Positions 6,528 to 7,689 of a DNA stretch of 7,689 nucleotides are shown here, piece after piece (position 1 is the first letter of the stretch; each line of letters starts with the position of its first letter). The stretch spans positions 1 to 7,689 of the forward strand of contig JAKAZN010000073.1 in the NCBI GenBank assembly GCA_021815835.1, in the 5' to 3' direction. The position numbers and the translations under genes are program-made. The notes under the pieces were generated by a model that saw only the letters and a program-made list of their open reading frames with translations, was not told the origin of the DNA and ran no database searches. This stretch comes from Pseudomonadota bacterium (GTDB lineage Bacteria > Pseudomonadota > Alphaproteobacteria > Acetobacterales > Acetobacteraceae).

Positions 6528-7400
6528 TCCCTGATCGCCGCGCAGTTCCTGAGTGGGCTGACCACGGCGATGTTCCTGTTCCTGATCGCCTCGGGCCTGT
6601 CGCTCGTGTTTGGGGTCATGCGCGTGCTCAATTTCGCGCATGGGTCGTTCTACATGATCGGCGCCTACATGGCCTGGCAAGTAGTGCACTGGATGCGCCC
6701 GGAAGGCGAGAGCTTCTGGCTCGCCGTCCTGGCCGCCGGCGCCGGCGTCGCCGTGCTGGGCGGGGTGGTCGAGCGGCTGCTGCTGCGCCATCTGTACGGC
6801 CTGGAGGAACTCTACCAGTTGCTGTTCACCTATGCGCTGGTGCTGATCCTGGGCGACGCGGCGAAGTTCATCTGGGGCACGGGGCAACTCTCGGTCCGTC
6901 CCCCGCCGGTGCTGGACGGGCAATTCGTGTTTCCGGGCGTCACGCTACCCTACTACAACCTGTTCATCATGTTGATCGGCCCCGCGATCGCGATCGCCGG
7001 CTGGCTGGTGCTGAGCCGTAGCTCCGCGGGCCGCCTGCTGCGCGCGGCGTCGTACGACCGGGAGATGCTGAGCGCGCTCGGCGGCAATGTCGGCCTGCTC
7101 TACACGGGCATGTTCGTCGCGAGTTCGTTCCTGGCCGGACTTGCCGGCGCGCTCATCACGCCGATGGAAAGCATCGTGCCGGGGATGGACGTGCAGGTGA
7201 TCGTGCAGGCCTTCATCGTCATCGTGATCGGCGGGCTCGGCTCGTTCTGGGGGACGTTCTGGGGTGCGGTCATCTACGGTCAGGCGCTGTCTTTCGGCAT
7301 CCTGATCTTCCCGGAATTCTCGCTGTTCTCCGTCTTCGCGCTGATGGCGGCGGTGCTGATGATCCGGCCCTGGGGCCTGTTCGGGCGTCCGATCCGATGA
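6519..7400 (+). CDS. LivH-type ABC importer permease
   Basis: This inner-membrane permease pairs with the LivM-type protein encoded next to form the transport channel. The 293 residues and about eight hydrophobic segments fit the LivH family. Family-typical stretches are GLSLVFGVMRVLNFAHGSFY (residues 26-45), the cytoplasmic coupling loop GRLLRAASYDREMLSALGGN (171-190) that would contact the ATPase, and VIGGLGSFWGTFWGA (236-250). The ATG at 6519 has AGGGAGG at 6502-6508, 10 bases upstream. The gene starts 34 bases after the binding-protein stop, and its own stop overlaps the next start (ATGA), so the genes form one operon. The substrate is set mainly by the binding protein and is unknown; UrtB-like or aromatic-acid permeases share this family. 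No truncation or odd codon use is seen. Confidence 0.93.
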   Translation: MTVSLIAAQFLSGLTTAMFLFLIASGLSLVFGVMRVLNFAHGSFYMIGAYMAWQVVHWMRPEGESFWLAVLAAGAGVAVLGGVVERLLLRHLYGLEELYQLLFTYALVLILGDAAKFIWGTGQLSVRPPPVLDGQFVFPGVTLPYYNLFIMLIGPAIAIAGWLVLSRSSAGRLLRAASYDREMLSALGGNVGLLYTGMFVASSFLAGLAGALITPMESIVPGMDVQVIVQAFIVIVIGGLGSFWGTFWGAVIYGQALSFGILIFPEFSLFSVFALMAAVLMIRPWGLFGRPIR

Positions 7401-7689
7401 GCGCTGTTTCCCGCCGCATTCCCTGGACCCTGCTGATCTTCCTGATCCTGCTGCCGCTGCCCTGGGTGGGCACGCGCTACGATACGTTCCTCGGCACCGA
7501 GATCGCGATCGACGCGCTGTTCGCCGTCAGCCTCAATCTGCTGCTGGGGACGACGGGGCTGGTTTCGTTCGGCCATGTCGCCTATTTCGGCATCGGCTCC
7601 TATGTCTGCGGCATCCTGATGAAGACCTACGGAGTGCCGTTCATCATCGCCTTTCCGGCCTCCGGGCTGGGGGCGGCGGCATTCGCGCT
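7397..7689 (+). CDS. LivM-type ABC importer permease, 5' part only (cut by window end)
   Basis: This is the second inner-membrane permease of the same importer. Only the first 97 codons are in the window; LivM proteins are usually 300-400 residues. The ATG at 7397 overlaps the livH-type stop (ATGA), so translation is probably coupled, and no separate strong ribosome-binding site is seen. The first membrane segment spans about residues 10-24. The diagnostic motif SLNLLLGTTGLVSFGHVAYF (45-64), followed by GIGSY (65-69), is the conserved LivM N-terminal signature. ATPase genes of the livG and livF type would be expected beyond position 7689. Confidence 0.93.
   Translation, partial: MSAVSRRIPWTLLIFLILLPLPWVGTRYDTFLGTEIAIDALFAVSLNLLLGTTGLVSFGHVAYFGIGSYVCGILMKTYGVPFIIAFPASGLGAAAFA

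Noticed and set aside
5030..6631. A 533-codon open frame on the - strand, antisense to the binding-protein gene
   Set aside because: It is low-complexity Arg/Asp/Gly/His-rich sequence covering the intergenic region and a clear ABC binding protein on the other strand, so it is a composition artefact.
1..7689. CRISPR arrays, tRNA/rRNA genes, insertion sequences, phage or defence genes
   Set aside because: No spaced direct repeats, cloverleaf-like sequence, transposase or integrase frame, or terminal inverted repeats were seen. Coding is continuous and evenly GC-rich apart from the 267-bp divergent region.

Overview
The window is about 7.7 kb of GC-rich, densely coding bacterial chromosome. Codon positions strongly favour G/C, and long meaningless open frames lie antisense to the real genes. 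Gene content (C-P lyase genes, a membrane H+-pyrophosphatase and a Liv-type ABC transporter) and protein style suggest an alphaproteobacterium, perhaps of the Acetobacterales/Rhodospirillales. That placement is inference only. No rRNA, tRNA, CRISPR array, transposase or sign of recent transfer was found.

Region 1 (1-1823, + strand) is the downstream end of a phosphonate (C-P lyase) operon. It holds phnM, which releases pyrophosphate from the phosphonate-ribose triphosphate intermediate, followed by a DUF1045 'phosphonate operon protein' whose start overlaps the phnM stop. The DUF1045 protein carries two H-x-T motifs typical of 2H phosphoesterases. The core lyase genes (phnGHIJKL) would be expected to the left of position 1 but are not visible.

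Region 2 (1762-5014, - strand) reads as one three-gene unit, hppA > ppa > phnN: a proton-pumping membrane pyrophosphatase, a soluble family I pyrophosphatase, and ribose 1,5-bisphosphate phosphokinase. The end of phnN overlaps the end of the DUF1045 gene tail to tail by 62 bp. PhnM makes PPi, and PhnN makes PRPP, whose later use also yields PPi, so the two converging units form a plausible phosphonate-to-PRPP cassette with PPi disposal or energy recovery. A strong stem-loop lies between hppA and ppa.

Region 3 (5015-5281) is a 267 bp divergent intergenic region. It has a candidate promoter in each direction, a perfect ATGCGA/TCGCAT inverted repeat between them, and further CGCAT copies.

Region 4 (5282-7689, + strand) is the start of a branched-chain-amino-acid/amide-type ABC importer operon: a periplasmic binding protein, a LivH-type permease, and a LivM-type permease cut by the window end. 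ATPase genes (livG/livF type) are expected just beyond. The substrate cannot be read from the sequence, and nothing links this importer to phosphonates beyond adjacency.

Nothing here is clearly an undescribed system. The most interesting points are the hppA-ppa-phnN grouping, the possible 2H cyclic-phosphate role of the DUF1045 protein, and the intergenic RNA structures.
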